The notes below the pieces were generated by a model that saw only the letters and a program-made list of their open reading frames with translations, was not told where the DNA came from and ran no database searches. From DATKLX01 sp035542155 (GTDB taxonomy: Bacteria > Chloroflexota > Anaerolineae > Anaerolineales > Anaerolineaceae): a stretch of DNA of 20,204 bases. Location: positions 1 through 20,204 of the forward strand of contig DATKLX010000177.1 of assembly GCA_035542155.1 (NCBI GenBank). The letters run 5' to 3'. Positions 9,549-16,564 of the stretch are shown here, piece after piece (position 1 is the first letter of the stretch; every line of letters begins with the position of its first letter). The position numbers and the translations under genes are program-made.

Positions 9549-10583
9549 TTACTTCCAAACGTCCTGACCGGCGTATTTTTCGACTTTCAGCTTCCCATCG
9601 ATAATCTGCTGGCGGGCAGCCATGATCTTGTCGATCGTGGCCTTGGGCAGAACCTGCTGCTTGGCCTCCAGGGCGATATCCACGCCGCCGCTTGCCAGGC
9701 CATCGTTGATCACGGTCCCGGGCTTGAAGGTCCCGTCCTTAATGGTCTTGAAGACGGTTTCAATGGACTTACCCACGTTTTTCACATCGCTGGCGATGAC
9801 GTACCCGGGCTCAAGATCGTTCTGGTTGGTGTCCACGCCGATCGCGTAAAGCTCGCGCTCTTTCGCCGCCTGGAGCACACCAAGCCCGGCGGCCGCGGCG
9901 ATCTGGAAGACCACATCGGCCTTCTGGTCGTAGAGCTGGAGGGCCGCGGTTTTTCCCTTGGCGCTGTCATCCCAGGCGCCGCCCAGGGATTTCTTGAGCA
10001 CCTGGATCTGGGGATCCACCGAGTGAGCCCCATTTTCGTACGCGAAAACGAAGGCGCTGATCACCGGGTCCGTATCCCCACCGACCGCCCCGATGATCTT
10101 ATCCGGGTTGATATTCTTGATCGAGGTATCGGTGGTAGCCAGCGCGGCGGCCATCCCGGTCAGATAGGCGCTCTCCTCTTCGATATAATCCACGGAGGTG
10201 ATCGTCTTTTTCGAATTCTCGACCACGGTATCGATGTTGACGAAGGTCTTATCCGGATATTTGTCGGCCATTTCCTTGAGCTGGTCTTCGAAGCCGTAGG
10301 AAATGACAAAAATCACGTCGGCGTAGTCGACGGCCGCCTGCAGGGAGGGCTGGTATTTGGCCGCGTCGAAGTTGCATTCGATGGTACGGGTCTCCACGCC
10401 GTACTGCTTGGCAATCGCATCGATCCCGGCTTTGCCCGAGTCATAGAAAGCGTTATCCCCCAGGGCGCCGTTGATCAAGTAGACCACCTTTTGCGATTTG
10501 GGTCCGGTGGCTGCGGGCGTACAGCCCCCAACGCTGGCTGCTAAAAAGACGGCGATCAGCAGGCAAAAAACGATCCTCTTCAT
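9549..10583 (-). CDS. BMP family lipoprotein, solute-binding protein of the ABC transporter
   Basis: 344 residues. The signal peptide MKRIVFCLLIAVFLAASVGG ends at the lipobox Cys21. The body matches the Bmp/PnrA family: VVYLINGALGDNAFYDSGKAG with its first Asp and Asn contacts (about 34-54), then FVISYGFEDQLKEMADKYPD, FVNIDTVVEN, ESAYLTGMAAALAT, GAVGGDTDPVISAFVFAYENG and VVFQIAAAAGLGVLQAAKE. Such proteins bind purine nucleosides outside the membrane and deliver them to the permease pair. AGGAG lies eight bases before the ATG. As first gene of the operon and separated by 11 bases from the ATPase ATG, it is likely the most expressed. A longer in-frame extension to 10694 is rejected because it would bury the signal peptide. 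Confidence 0.92.
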   Translation of the reverse strand: MKRIVFCLLIAVFLAASVGGCTPAATGPKSQKVVYLINGALGDNAFYDSGKAGIDAIAKQYGVETRTIECNFDAAKYQPSLQAAVDYADVIFVISYGFEDQLKEMADKYPDKTFVNIDTVVENSKKTITSVDYIEEESAYLTGMAAALATTDTSIKNINPDKIIGAVGGDTDPVISAFVFAYENGAHSVDPQIQVLKKSLGGAWDDSAKGKTAALQLYDQKADVVFQIAAAAGLGVLQAAKERELYAIGVDTNQNDLEPGYVIASDVKNVGKSIETVFKTIKDGTFKPGTVINDGLASGGVDIALEAKQQVLPKATIDKIMAARQQIIDGKLKVEKYAGQDVWK

Positions 10584-10652
10584 GGTCTTCTCCTCTCTGT
10601 TCAGTTGAATTTGGTTGGTTACACGAAGAACAGGTGAAAATCGAGCCCTTTC

Positions 10653-10682
10653 ATTGTATTCTGCGGCGATCAAGGAAGTCGA
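10653..10682 (-). promoter_or_regulatory. Candidate promoter for the nucleoside-uptake operon
   Basis: On the minus strand TCGACT (10682-10677) and TACAAT (10658-10653) are 18 bases apart, about 70 bases before the lipoprotein ATG. A second TATAAT (10702-10697) lies further upstream without a good -35. Either could act; the evidence is only motif match. Confidence 0.35.
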
Positions 10683-10744
10683 CGTTCTCATCAAGTATTA
10701 TAACCAAGGATTTCGATCTTTTCGTCCAATTATGGAGAAAGAAA

Positions 10745-10773
10745 ACCCTGAGGGTATCACAAGCCCTCAGGGT
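10745..10773 (-). terminator. Intrinsic terminator after acetyl-CoA synthetase
   Basis: A perfect 10-bp stem (ACCCTGAGGG at 10745-10754 with CCCTCAGGGT at 10764-10773) has a nine-base loop. Read on the minus strand it is followed by TTTTCTTTCTC, so it terminates the acs transcript about 40 bases past its stop and insulates the nucleoside operon. Confidence 0.85.
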
Positions 10774-10813
10774 CTGGTCCTGGAAGAGAGATCGGTCCGG
10801 GAATGGATCCCGG

Positions 10814-12718
10814 TTATTCTTCCAGTGTCGTCAGGTCGCCTTCAGGGAGACCCTGGGCGCGGGCCTTCAAGACCCGGCGCATGATTTTCCCCGAGCGAGT
10901 CTTGGGAAGCTGGGTGACGATATTGATCTTCTCCGGCGCGGCGATGGGGCCCATCTCGTGGATCACGTGCTTGCGCAGGTCCTCGACCAGCGCCTCGCTG
11001 GGCTCGTTGCCGGCCTTGAGGATCACGTAGGCGTGGATCGCGTTGCCTTTGATCTCGTGCGGCAAGCCGATCGCAGCAGCTTCCGCCACCGCCGGGTGGC
11101 TGACCAGCGCGCTTTCGATCTCGGCGGTGCCCAGGCGGTAGCCCGAGACTTTAATAACATCATCAACCCGGCCAATGATCCAGAAATATCCATCTTCATC
11201 TTTGCGCGCGCTGTCGCCGGTGAAGTACAAACCCGGGTATTTCGACCAGTACTGCTGGACGTAGCGTTCCGGGTCGCGGTAGATGGTGCGCAGCATCGCC
11301 GGCCAGGGCTGCTTGAGCACCAGGAAGCCTTCCTCCCCCGGCGCTGCCGACTGGCCAGATTCGTCGAGGACGTCTGCAGAAACCCCGGGGAAGGGATGCG
11401 TGGCGCTGCCGGGTTTCAGCCTGGAATCCGGCAGGGGGGTGATCATAAACATCCCCGTCTCGGTCTGCCACCAGGTGTCCATGATCGGGCAGCTATCCTT
11501 GCCGATCACCCGGCTGTACCAGCGCCAGGCCTCGGGGTTGATCGGCTCGCCGACCGAGCCGAGGATGCGCAGGGAAGACAGGTCGTGGCGGTTGGCCCAG
11601 GCCTCGCCAAAGCGCATCAGCCCCCGAATGGCAGTGGGGGCGGTATAGAGAATGTTGATGCCATATTTCTCGACCATGCTCCACCAGCGGTTCGGATATG
11701 GATAGGTGGGAGCCCCTTCGTACATAAAACTGGTCGCGCCGAGGAGCAGCGGTCCATAGACAATGTAGCTGTGCCCGGTGATCCAGCCTGGATCGGCGGT
11801 GCACCAGTAGCGGTCCTCGTCGCGGATATCGAAGACCCATTTCAGAGTGGTGCCCACGCCGACCATGTACCCGCCGTGGGTATGGAGAATGGCTTTGGGC
11901 TTGCCGGTGGTCCCGGAGGTATAGAGCATGAACAAGGGGTCCTCGGCGTCCATCACTTCGGTCTCGCAGCGCGAAGCTCCGCCCGCCGTTTTCGCGATCG
12001 GCAGAGCCATCAGGTCGTGATACCAGTAGTCGCGTCCGGCTTCCATGGCCACTTCCAGCCCGGTCCGGCGGACCACCACCACGTGCTCGACCGTCGCGCT
12101 GCGCTTGAGAGCCTCATCCACGATCTTTTTCAGCTCGACCACCTTACCATTCATGTAGCCGCCGTCGCAGGTGATGACCACGTTCGATTCGCTGTCATCG
12201 ATCCGCCCGTGCAGCGCCTCGACCGAAAAGCCGCCGTAAACAACCGAATGGACGGCGCCGATCTTGGCGCAGGCCAGCATCGCCATGGGCAGCTCGGGGA
12301 CCCGGCCCATGTAGATCGTGACCCGGTCGCCCTTTTTCACCCCCAGGCTGCGCAACACGTTGGCAAACATGCAGACTTCGCGGTTGAGCGAATGGTACGA
12401 GAAGGTGCGCACCTCTCCCTGCTCGCTCTCCCAGATCAGCGCCAGCTTGTTTCTCCGCCAAGTGCGAAGGTGGCGGTCGAGGCAGTTGGCGACGATATTG
12501 GTTTTCGCCCCCACGAACCATTGATAAAAAGGTGGGTTCGAATCGTCGAGAACTTTATCCCAGGGCTCGAACCACTCGAATTCCTGGGCGCAGGCCGCCC
12601 AAAAACCGGTCAAATCTTCCTGGGCCCTGCGGATGAGCTCATCGCGCTCCGGTCTAACAACAGTCGCCGGGGTAGCGCCACTCGCGTTCCGGTTACTATA
12701 ACCATTCCCATCACCCAT
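10814..12718 (-). CDS. acsA: Acetyl-CoA synthetase (AMP-forming)
   Basis: 634 residues, close to the family norm of about 650. It makes acetyl-CoA from acetate, ATP and CoA through acetyl-AMP. Motifs in order: FSYHSLNREVCMFANVL (106-122), GAVHSVVYGGFSVEALHGRI (154-173), the P-loop-like YTSGTTGKPKAILHTHGG (266-283), GSVGEPINPEAW (387-398), MDTWWQTETG (413-422) with the Trp that limits the acyl pocket to acetate, YFTGDSARKDEDGYFWIIGR (498-517), and PKTRSGKIMRR (605-615) with the catalytic, acetylatable Lys at 611. The ATG at 12718 has AGGAAGGA about eight bases upstream; a start at 12787 would precede the predicted transcription start. It is a single-gene unit with its own promoter and terminator. 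A propionyl-CoA synthetase is less likely. Confidence 0.95.
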   Translation of the reverse strand: MGDGNGYSNRNASGATPATVVRPERDELIRRAQEDLTGFWAACAQEFEWFEPWDKVLDDSNPPFYQWFVGAKTNIVANCLDRHLRTWRRNKLALIWESEQGEVRTFSYHSLNREVCMFANVLRSLGVKKGDRVTIYMGRVPELPMAMLACAKIGAVHSVVYGGFSVEALHGRIDDSESNVVITCDGGYMNGKVVELKKIVDEALKRSATVEHVVVVRRTGLEVAMEAGRDYWYHDLMALPIAKTAGGASRCETEVMDAEDPLFMLYTSGTTGKPKAILHTHGGYMVGVGTTLKWVFDIRDEDRYWCTADPGWITGHSYIVYGPLLLGATSFMYEGAPTYPYPNRWWSMVEKYGINILYTAPTAIRGLMRFGEAWANRHDLSSLRILGSVGEPINPEAWRWYSRVIGKDSCPIMDTWWQTETGMFMITPLPDSRLKPGSATHPFPGVSADVLDESGQSAAPGEEGFLVLKQPWPAMLRTIYRDPERYVQQYWSKYPGLYFTGDSARKDEDGYFWIIGRVDDVIKVSGYRLGTAEIESALVSHPAVAEAAAIGLPHEIKGNAIHAYVILKAGNEPSEALVEDLRKHVIHEMGPIAAPEKINIVTQLPKTRSGKIMRRVLKARAQGLPEGDLTTLEE

Positions 12719-12769
12719 ATCTGAAATCCTTCCTGAAGAAAAGATCGATCTGTCAAAAACTATATAGAT

Positions 12770-12797
12770 ATTATAGCTTTTAGACATAAAATGTCTA
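12770..12797 (-). promoter_or_regulatory. acs promoter with overlapping dyad operator
   Basis: On the minus strand TAGACA (12797-12792, five of six -35 matches) and a perfect TATAAT (12775-12770) are 16 bases apart, giving a leader of about 45 bases. The -35 lies inside a perfect dyad, TAGACAT-AAA-ATGTCTA (12781-12797), so a dimeric regulator bound there would block RNA polymerase. The regulator is unknown. Confidence 0.6.
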
Positions 12798-13233
12798 TAT
12801 CATCCCCAACGCCTGCCTGGGCGCTCGCGCCCATTACGGCACCATCATCGTCAAAGATGGGCGCATCGTGGCCACGGGCTACAACGGGAAGCCTGCCGGA
12901 TCGATCAACGATGCCATCTGCTGTCGGGAAGGCCCGCCGGATAACGCCGCTAAACCCAATTGTTGTATCCACTCGGAATTAAACGCCAGCATTCACAGCG
13001 CTCCTGGAGAGCGCCTGGGCGCCACCATGTACGTCTCGGGCATCCCCTGTACCGACTGCAGCTTGGCGATCATGCAGTCCGGAATCATCCGGCTGGTGTC
13101 TTACGACGGGCCCAGCGATAGCGGTCACCGTGGCAACGGCAACCAGGAATTCTGGGAGAAATACAGCTTCTCCAGCCGGATCGAAAACATCCCGCTGACC
13201 GGGAAATTCCGCTCGCAGAAAAATCCTTATTGA
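12790..13233 (+). pseudogene. 5'-truncated dCMP/cytidine deaminase-like gene
   Basis: The open frame runs from a TAA at 12787-12789 to TGA at 13231-13233 (about 147 codons) but has no ATG at the family start. It enters at NACLGARAHYGTIIVKDGR, which matches deoxycytidylate deaminases from about residue 20 onward, so the first helix is lost. The rest is well preserved: ATGYNGKPAGS, the zinc ligand His in CCIHSELNA (HSE for the usual HAE), and PCTDC with both Cys ligands. The first usable start, GTG at 12868, would lack the first beta strand and has no clear ribosome-binding site. The 5' end collides with the divergent acs promoter, consistent with a rearrangement joining acs to this gene. An unnoticed non-canonical start is possible. 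The 3' end overlaps the converging DUF1189-like gene by seven bases. Confidence 0.65.
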
Positions 13234-14297
13234 GAGCTGGTCGGCCCGGGCTGACCGGTGCTTTCCTCCGGGTGGCCGCCCATGAACATGTACATCGTCA
13301 CGTAAATCAACATGGTCACGATAGCGATCACCCAGACCAGGCCGACCGCATCCGGCAATGAGAAGATGCTGTCCCACGCCAGGGCAAGAACCATGGGAAC
13401 GCCGATCCACATCTGCCAGGGCGCCAGATTAGGCTTTTCTATTTCCCTGGGTAGGGGCTGGCGGAGCGCCGGGATCAGGGCGATCCCCCAGATCACCAGC
13501 AAGATCAGGGTCTGCAAGAAAATGAAATCGACGTGCACCCGGCCGAGCAGATAATGCAGATATAACGCCGGGATAAAGGCATACAGGCCGGTGATCGCCA
13601 CCGGCGCATATTCCACCTTCCTGCGGAAAAGGGTCACCGCGCCGCGCATCAGCGAGGCAAGCAGCAGCAGCCAGACCAGGCGGACCAGTACCATCCAGAG
13701 CAATCCGAGGAGGAAGGTGCCGGCGATCAACCAGGTAGTCAGTTGGTCCCACAAGCCGGTAACCATCTCGGCATTGATTAAAATCGGATCGGTTTTGAAC
13801 GCCTCCTGGATCTTGGCCAGGGGGATCGTCTGATACTGGCCGTTATTAAGGACCATCAGGCTGTCGCGGGTGAGCACCATACCGTTGGCGTAGCGGCGGT
13901 TGTCGATCTGGGTGGCGAACCCGCTGGTGTCGATTTTAACCAGGACCCCATCCCCATCCACCAGCACCAGAGGCTGCGTGGCGTTGACGTTCGCGAGACC
14001 GCCCGAGATCGTTATTTCTGGGATTTGGCCGGAGAGAAAGGCGTCGCTGATCTGCTGGCGAGTGTCGACCATGACGTAGGTCATGCGCACGGTGGCGATC
14101 AGAACGAGGATCATATTGAAGATCACAAAAAACCAGATTGCCGACCCGATCTTACGGCGAGCGCCGTACTGATAAAAATCCGGGCTGGCGCAGGAAAGGG
14201 TAAAGGGTGTGGCCAGCCAGGCCCCCTCCCCCATGACCTGAATCTCAGCAGGCTCCAGCAGAGCAGGGTCGATCTTGATAGGCGCGGGCTTGTACAT
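13227..14297 (-). CDS. DUF1189-like polytopic membrane protein
   Basis: 356 residues. An N-terminal cytoplasmic part leads into one span (about 51-71, IGSAIWFFVIFNMILVLIA). An extracytoplasmic domain follows (about 75-180, with ISDAFLSGQIPEITISGGLA and repeated Asp-Gly/Asn-Gly turns). Four to five further spans (about 187-215, 235-252, 258-278, 297-312, 318-338) lead to a Pro/Ser/Gly-rich tail. The one-span, outside domain, multi-span layout with an IPEITISGG-type strand and a late YAFIPALYL motif resembles DUF1189, of unknown function. AGGAGGA lies seven bases upstream of the ATG. The insertion sequence sits 84 bases upstream and may have displaced its promoter; I see no convincing box in the remaining leader. 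Confidence 0.65.
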   Translation of the reverse strand: MYKPAPIKIDPALLEPAEIQVMGEGAWLATPFTLSCASPDFYQYGARRKIGSAIWFFVIFNMILVLIATVRMTYVMVDTRQQISDAFLSGQIPEITISGGLANVNATQPLVLVDGDGVLVKIDTSGFATQIDNRRYANGMVLTRDSLMVLNNGQYQTIPLAKIQEAFKTDPILINAEMVTGLWDQLTTWLIAGTFLLGLLWMVLVRLVWLLLLASLMRGAVTLFRRKVEYAPVAITGLYAFIPALYLHYLLGRVHVDFIFLQTLILLVIWGIALIPALRQPLPREIEKPNLAPWQMWIGVPMVLALAWDSIFSLPDAVGLVWVIAIVTMLIYVTMYMFMGGHPEESTGQPGPTSSQ

Positions 14298-14380
14298 GAT
14301 GATGTCCTCCTGGTTGGGCGTTGATCGCTCGGGCCTGTGTGGCGGTAAAATTGGATGAAAGCTCAGGACTATCTTCTATT

Positions 14381-14401
14381 AAATTAACCCAAGTTGCTAC
14401 C
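14381..14401 (+). repeat. Left terminal inverted repeat of the IS
   Basis: 21 bases, exact reverse complement of 15320-15340; the match stops cleanly at 14402 inward and 14380 outward. Confidence 0.9.
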
Positions 14402-14422
14402 TTGGGGTGAACCTTAACAAAA

Positions 14423-14486
14423 ATCCATGAGTATCCAGTACAGTTGGGGTATCCCGACCACCAAAGGACTGGAGGAACTCATGGAT
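14423..14486 (+). promoter_or_regulatory. Inverted repeat that can hide the transposase start codon
   Basis: ATCCATGAGT (14423-14432) and ACTCATGGAT (14477-14486) are perfect 10-base complements. The right arm contains the transposase ATG (14481) and abuts its ribosome-binding site GGAGGA (14471-14476). In a transcript entering from outside, the stem would cover the start; a transcript starting inside the loop would not form it. This mirrors the known protection of transposase genes from read-through transcripts in elements such as IS10 and IS50. Confidence 0.5.
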
Positions 14487-15324
14487 ACCCAAATTGTAGT
14501 CGTTTTTTGTCTGGTTGACGATATGCTCAAAGCCCTGCATCACCACGAAGATCCGCAGTGCCACATGAAAGATGCTGAGGTGATGACCACGGTCATCGTG
14601 GCCATGTTGTATTTCCGTGGCAATTTCTGTTTGGCGTGCCGATTTATGTTTGAGGGTGGCTCCATTCCGGGCATGTTGGGCAAAAGTCGCTTCCCTGGCC
14701 TGTCCGGCCAGGACAGGCAACCGTCGTCTGCATCGCATTGCCGATTTGTTTTTGACCCTGTTTTTGCGGCTGGGCGAGTCCTGGAAACAGCTCAATGAGC
14801 GCTCGACCTACATCATCGACAGCTTCCCGATTGCAGTCTGCGACAACTATCGCATCTCGCGCTGCAAAATCTATAGCGGAGAAGCCTGGCGCGGCTATAT
14901 TCCCAGCAAAAAACGCTACTTTTATGGGGTGCGCATTCATATCTTGATCACCGAAACGGGCGAACCCGTGGAATTCTTTCTGGCTCCTGGAGCCTTTAGC
15001 GATACCAGCGCCTGGGCTCTCTATAATTTTGACTTGCCTGAAGGCGCCTGGATCGATGGAGACAAAGCCTACAACGATTACCTGATCGAGGATATTCTGC
15101 GAGAAGCGGAGCGGGAACTCTTGCCCTTTCGCAAAAAGAACTCGTTACGTCCGGTGCCACCGTTTATGCTGTATCTCCAGTCGACCGTTCGCAAAATGGT
15201 CGAAACCACAGGCAGCTTGATTGAACGCTTATTACCAAAATCGATTCACGCCGTGACTGCAGAAGGATTTGAACTCAAAGTCGCTTTGTTTGTCCTGGCT
15301 TGTAGCCTCAACTTCCTTTGGTAG
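14481..15324 (+). pseudogene. IS982-family transposase, interrupted by a 25-bp insertion
   Basis: The start at 14481 (MDTQIVVVFCLVDDMLKAL) has GGAGGA five bases upstream. The frame is intact through CRFMFEGGSIPGMLGKSRF (ending 14693). Exactly 25 extra bases follow, and the family sequence resumes at NRRLHRIADLFLTLFLRL (14719) in the next frame. It carries on to the stop at 15324 inside the right repeat. DDE residues appear as Asp in YIIDSFPIAVCDN, Asp in WIDGDKAYND and Glu in RKMVETTGSLIERL. Removing 14694-14718 restores one frame of about 272 residues. As it stands the first frame ends at 14798, so no full transposase is made unless the ribosome slips; the copy is probably inactive but recently so, since everything else is intact. 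Confidence 0.85.
14694..14718. repeat. 25-bp palindromic insertion within the transposase gene
   Basis: The insertion contains GCCTGTCC-GGCCA-GGACAGGC (8-bp perfect arms at 14698-14705 and 14711-14718). Overlapping it, TGGCC (14696-14700) pairs with GGCCA (14706-14710), giving an interlocked A-B-A'-B' order. No second copy was seen in this window. Boundaries may shift by one base because a C flanks both ends. Confidence 0.7.
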
Positions 15325-15340
15325 CAACTTGGGTTAATTT
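15320..15340 (-). repeat. Right terminal inverted repeat of the IS
   Basis: 21 bases, exact reverse complement of the left repeat. It contains the transposase stop codon TAG at 15322-15324, and its outer TT contributes to the presumed dinB -35 box. Confidence 0.9.
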
Positions 15341-15368
15341 ATCACATTCGGAACGATTTCAGTATAAC
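15339..15368 (+). promoter_or_regulatory. Candidate dinB promoter straddling the IS end; leaderless transcript likely
   Basis: TTATCA (15339-15344, four of six -35 matches) and TATAAC (15363-15368) are 18 bases apart. The first two T belong to the IS right end. The -10 ends eight bases before the dinB ATG, so transcription should begin at or one to two bases before the start codon, leaving no room for a ribosome-binding site, and none is visible. Confidence 0.45.
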
Positions 15369-15376
15369 ATAAAGCT

Positions 15377-16564
15377 ATGCCGAGGAAAATACTCCATTTA
15401 GACCTGGATGCCTTCTACTGCTCCGTGGAAGAACTGAGCGAACCTTCGCTCAAGGGAAGGCCCTTCGTGGTGGGCGGCCCACCCAACCAGAGAGGGGTGG
15501 TCAGCTCGGCTTCGTATGCGGCGCGGAAATTCGGCATCCGCTCGGCGATGCCCACGGCGAACGCACTGCGGCGCTGCCCGGAGTTGATCATCCTGCGCGG
15601 AAGGCGCGGCAGCTACCACCAGGCATCCGTCCAGGTCATGGAGCGGCTTGGCAATCTGACCCCGCTGGTGGAGCAGCTCTCCATCGACGAAGCTTTTCTG
15701 GACGTCTCGGACCTGCCGACCCCCGGAAAGGCCATTGCACAGAACCTCCAGGCGTCCATCCGCGACGAGCTGGGGCTGCCCTGCTCGATTGGGGTGGCGA
15801 CCAACAAGCTGATCGCCAAAACGGCGACAGACGTCGGGAAAGCCAGCCACCGCGGCGATGGGCCGCCTAACGCGATCCTCGAGGTGCCGCCGGGGCAGGA
15901 AGCGGCCTTCCTGGCGCCGCTGCCAGTGGAAGCTTTGTGGGGGGTAGGTCCTAAAACCGCGGAACACCTTAACCAGTTAGGCGCTCACACCATCGGCGAG
16001 ATCCTCAAGATCCCCGAAGCGCAGCTCACCCAACATTTCGGAAAACTGGGCCAGGACCTGGCACTAAGGGCGCGCGGGATCGACGACCGCCCGGTTTCCA
16101 CCGAACGTGAGTCCAAGTCTATCAGCCAGGAAATCACTTTCGATCGCGATGTGGTCATGGGAGAAGAGTTACAGCGAACTTTGAAGCGGCTGTCCGAAGG
16201 GGTCGGCTTTCGGCTGCGCCAGGAAAGCCTGTGCGGGACGACAGTCAAAATCAAGCTGCGCTGGCCTGATTTCACCACCATCTCACGCCAGGTGACTCTT
16301 CCCCAGGGGACCGACCAGGATGGGGTGATTTTCTCCGCGGCGTTGGAGCTGTTCCGGGCGGCCTGGCACGCCGGACTGCCGGTGCGGCTGCTGGGCGTGG
16401 GGGTCTCTGGGTTGCATCCGCAACTTCGCCAGCTCAGCCTGTGGGATTCAAGCATCGAGAAAGAGCACCGCCTGCTGGAAGCGCTCGACGAGCTGCGCCG
16501 CCGCTACGGCGATGGAGCGATCCAGCGCGGCCTGTACGGTAAAGATCCGTTCGAGGAAAGTTAA
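15377..16564 (+). CDS. dinB: DNA polymerase IV (Y-family, lesion bypass)
   Basis: 395 residues. Palm motif I HLDLDAFYCSVEEL (7-20) has catalytic Asp9 and steric-gate Tyr14. The YAARKFGIRSAMP segment (48-59) and SIDEAFLDVS (102-111) with catalytic Asp104/Glu105 follow. SIGVATNKLIAKTATDVGK (136-154) is next, then helix-hairpin-helix LWGVGPKTAEHLNQLG (186-201). The little-finger domain follows (about 240-350, SISQEITFDRDV). A beta-clamp-binding-like QLSLW lies at about 351-355 rather than at the extreme C-terminus. The enzyme performs error-prone synthesis across damaged bases. The start has no ribosome-binding site and appears leaderless. The TAA overlaps the TAA of the converging glycosyltransferase by four bases. 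Confidence 0.93.
   Translation: MPRKILHLDLDAFYCSVEELSEPSLKGRPFVVGGPPNQRGVVSSASYAARKFGIRSAMPTANALRRCPELIILRGRRGSYHQASVQVMERLGNLTPLVEQLSIDEAFLDVSDLPTPGKAIAQNLQASIRDELGLPCSIGVATNKLIAKTATDVGKASHRGDGPPNAILEVPPGQEAAFLAPLPVEALWGVGPKTAEHLNQLGAHTIGEILKIPEAQLTQHFGKLGQDLALRARGIDDRPVSTERESKSISQEITFDRDVVMGEELQRTLKRLSEGVGFRLRQESLCGTTVKIKLRWPDFTTISRQVTLPQGTDQDGVIFSAALELFRAAWHAGLPVRLLGVGVSGLHPQLRQLSLWDSSIEKEHRLLEALDELRRRYGDGAIQRGLYGKDPFEES

Larger units (their letters stand above)
14381..15340 (+). mobile_element. IS982-like insertion sequence, about 960 bp
   Basis: Perfect 21-bp terminal inverted repeats (14381-14401 and 15320-15340, outer end AAATTAACCC) flank one transposase reading in two frames. The size, the single DDE transposase and its DSFPIAVCDNYRI segment fit the IS982 family. 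The target duplication is ambiguous: the palindromic AATT at 14382-14385 and 15336-15339 could be a 4-bp duplication or part of the repeats. The element separates the DUF1189-like gene from dinB. Confidence 0.88.

Noticed and set aside
10634..12724. 696-codon plus-strand open frame
   Set aside because: It lies almost wholly antisense to a motif-complete acetyl-CoA synthetase, is rich in Asp/His/Arg as G+C-rich shadows are, and crosses the acs terminator.
12751..12756. Perfect TTGACA on the minus strand near acs
   Set aside because: No -10 box at a usable distance downstream; the TAGACA/TATAAT pair further upstream fits better.
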